This document shows positions 4,899 through 5,021 of a stretch of DNA of 5,021 nt, piece after piece. The notes beneath the pieces were generated by a model that was given only the letters and a program-made list of their open reading frames with translations, was not told the DNA's origin and did not search any database. This stretch comes from Acidobacteriota bacterium (GTDB taxonomy: Bacteria > Acidobacteriota > Blastocatellia > Pyrinomonadales > Pyrinomonadaceae): assembly GCA_023415725.1 (NCBI GenBank), contig JAEZJR010000294.1, positions 1-5,021 on the forward strand, written 5' to 3'. Position numbers and translations under genes: made by a program. Position 1 is the stretch's first letter. Each line of letters begins with the position of its first letter.

Positions 4899-5021
4899 AT
4901 GAACACCCTTTATTACGGCGACGATCTAAAGATCCTGCGCGAGTACATCAAAGACGAGACTGTCCTGCTCAAAGACGTCCACGGCCTCGAATCCGTCGGA
5001 ACGCGGACGCCATCGTCCGCG
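4899..5021 (+). CDS. N-terminus of a Mod-like DNA adenine methyltransferase, apparently interrupted (partial)
   Basis: The frame is open from ATG 4899 to the window edge (41 codons, no stop). Residues 1-22 (LYYGDDLKILREY at 4-16, then IKDETV) match the typical start of beta-class site-specific DNA (adenine-N6) methyltransferases, such as type III Mod-like and orphan enzymes. In these, a similar stretch runs straight into DLIYLDPPFNS, where DPPF is catalytic motif IV. Here the sequence turns at codon 23 (about 4965) into LLKDVHGLESVGTRTPSSA, which has no such motif, and ends in a perfect palindrome (5002-5021). Either a repeat has inserted and broken the gene, or an in-frame palindromic element separates the N-terminus from a catalytic part beyond the window. 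A complete enzyme would methylate adenine, usually in restriction-modification or as an orphan. No Shine-Dalgarno is seen. The family call rests on a short stretch. Confidence 0.55.
   Translation, partial: MNTLYYGDDLKILREYIKDETVLLKDVHGLESVGTRTPSSA
5002..5021. repeat. Perfect palindrome at the window edge
   Basis: CGCGGACG (5002-5009) and CGTCCGCG (5014-5021) form a perfect 8-bp stem with loop CCAT, reaching the last base of the window; it may continue. It lies inside the open methyltransferase frame, just after the conserved N-terminus is lost, and may be part of an inserted repeat. Confidence 0.6.

Overview
The window is a bacterial chromosomal segment, GC-rich in most of its genes but less so in the lipoprotein gene and intergenic DNA. 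The RGG-tailed RRM protein, the GuaA type, and intergenic DNA rich in short AATCCAA-type tandem repeats and small palindromes together suggest Acidobacteriota (Blastocatellia-like). That placement is an inference from gene style, not a database match.

Left part (1-1340). A leftward tRNA-Asn(GTT) gene has its own promoter (TTGACA, 17 bp, TAATCT) and a good intrinsic terminator. Diverging from it are a DUF1801 protein gene (294-713) and, 12 bp further on, a predicted lipoprotein gene of unknown function (726-1337). These two are probably co-transcribed.

Middle (1340-2965). guaA, a complete glutamine-hydrolysing GMP synthase, starts at TTG 1391. An in-frame TAA at 1373 rules out any start further upstream. 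A TATAAT box precedes it and a strong GC hairpin without a T-tract follows it.

Right-middle (2966-4350). A 161-aa helical protein of unknown function (3189-3674) has a near-perfect Shine-Dalgarno sequence. After a 256-bp gap comes a short RRM protein with a Gly/Arg-rich tail (3931-4293), a possible RNA chaperone. Its ribosome binding site sits directly below a GC hairpin. A further hairpin follows the gene.

Right end (4294-5021). About 600 bp hold no convincing gene but are dense in repeats: mutually exclusive C5/G5/C5 hairpins, a 7-bp tandem repeat, a CTACAGGT palindrome, three related 6-bp-stem triloop hairpins, CCTCTGTG-type repeats, and a 22-bp inverted repeat (21/22 identity) around 65 bp. 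The window closes with the first 22 codons of what looks like a beta-class (Mod-like) DNA adenine methyltransferase. Its sequence changes abruptly where the DPPF catalytic region should begin, and it runs into a perfect 8-bp palindrome at the window edge. This is either a broken gene or an in-frame palindromic insertion.

The genes do not form one pathway. The segment reads as ordinary housekeeping genes next to a repeat-rich, probably plastic stretch. I found no clear new multi-gene system. The most worthwhile leads are the repeat island and the interrupted methyltransferase.
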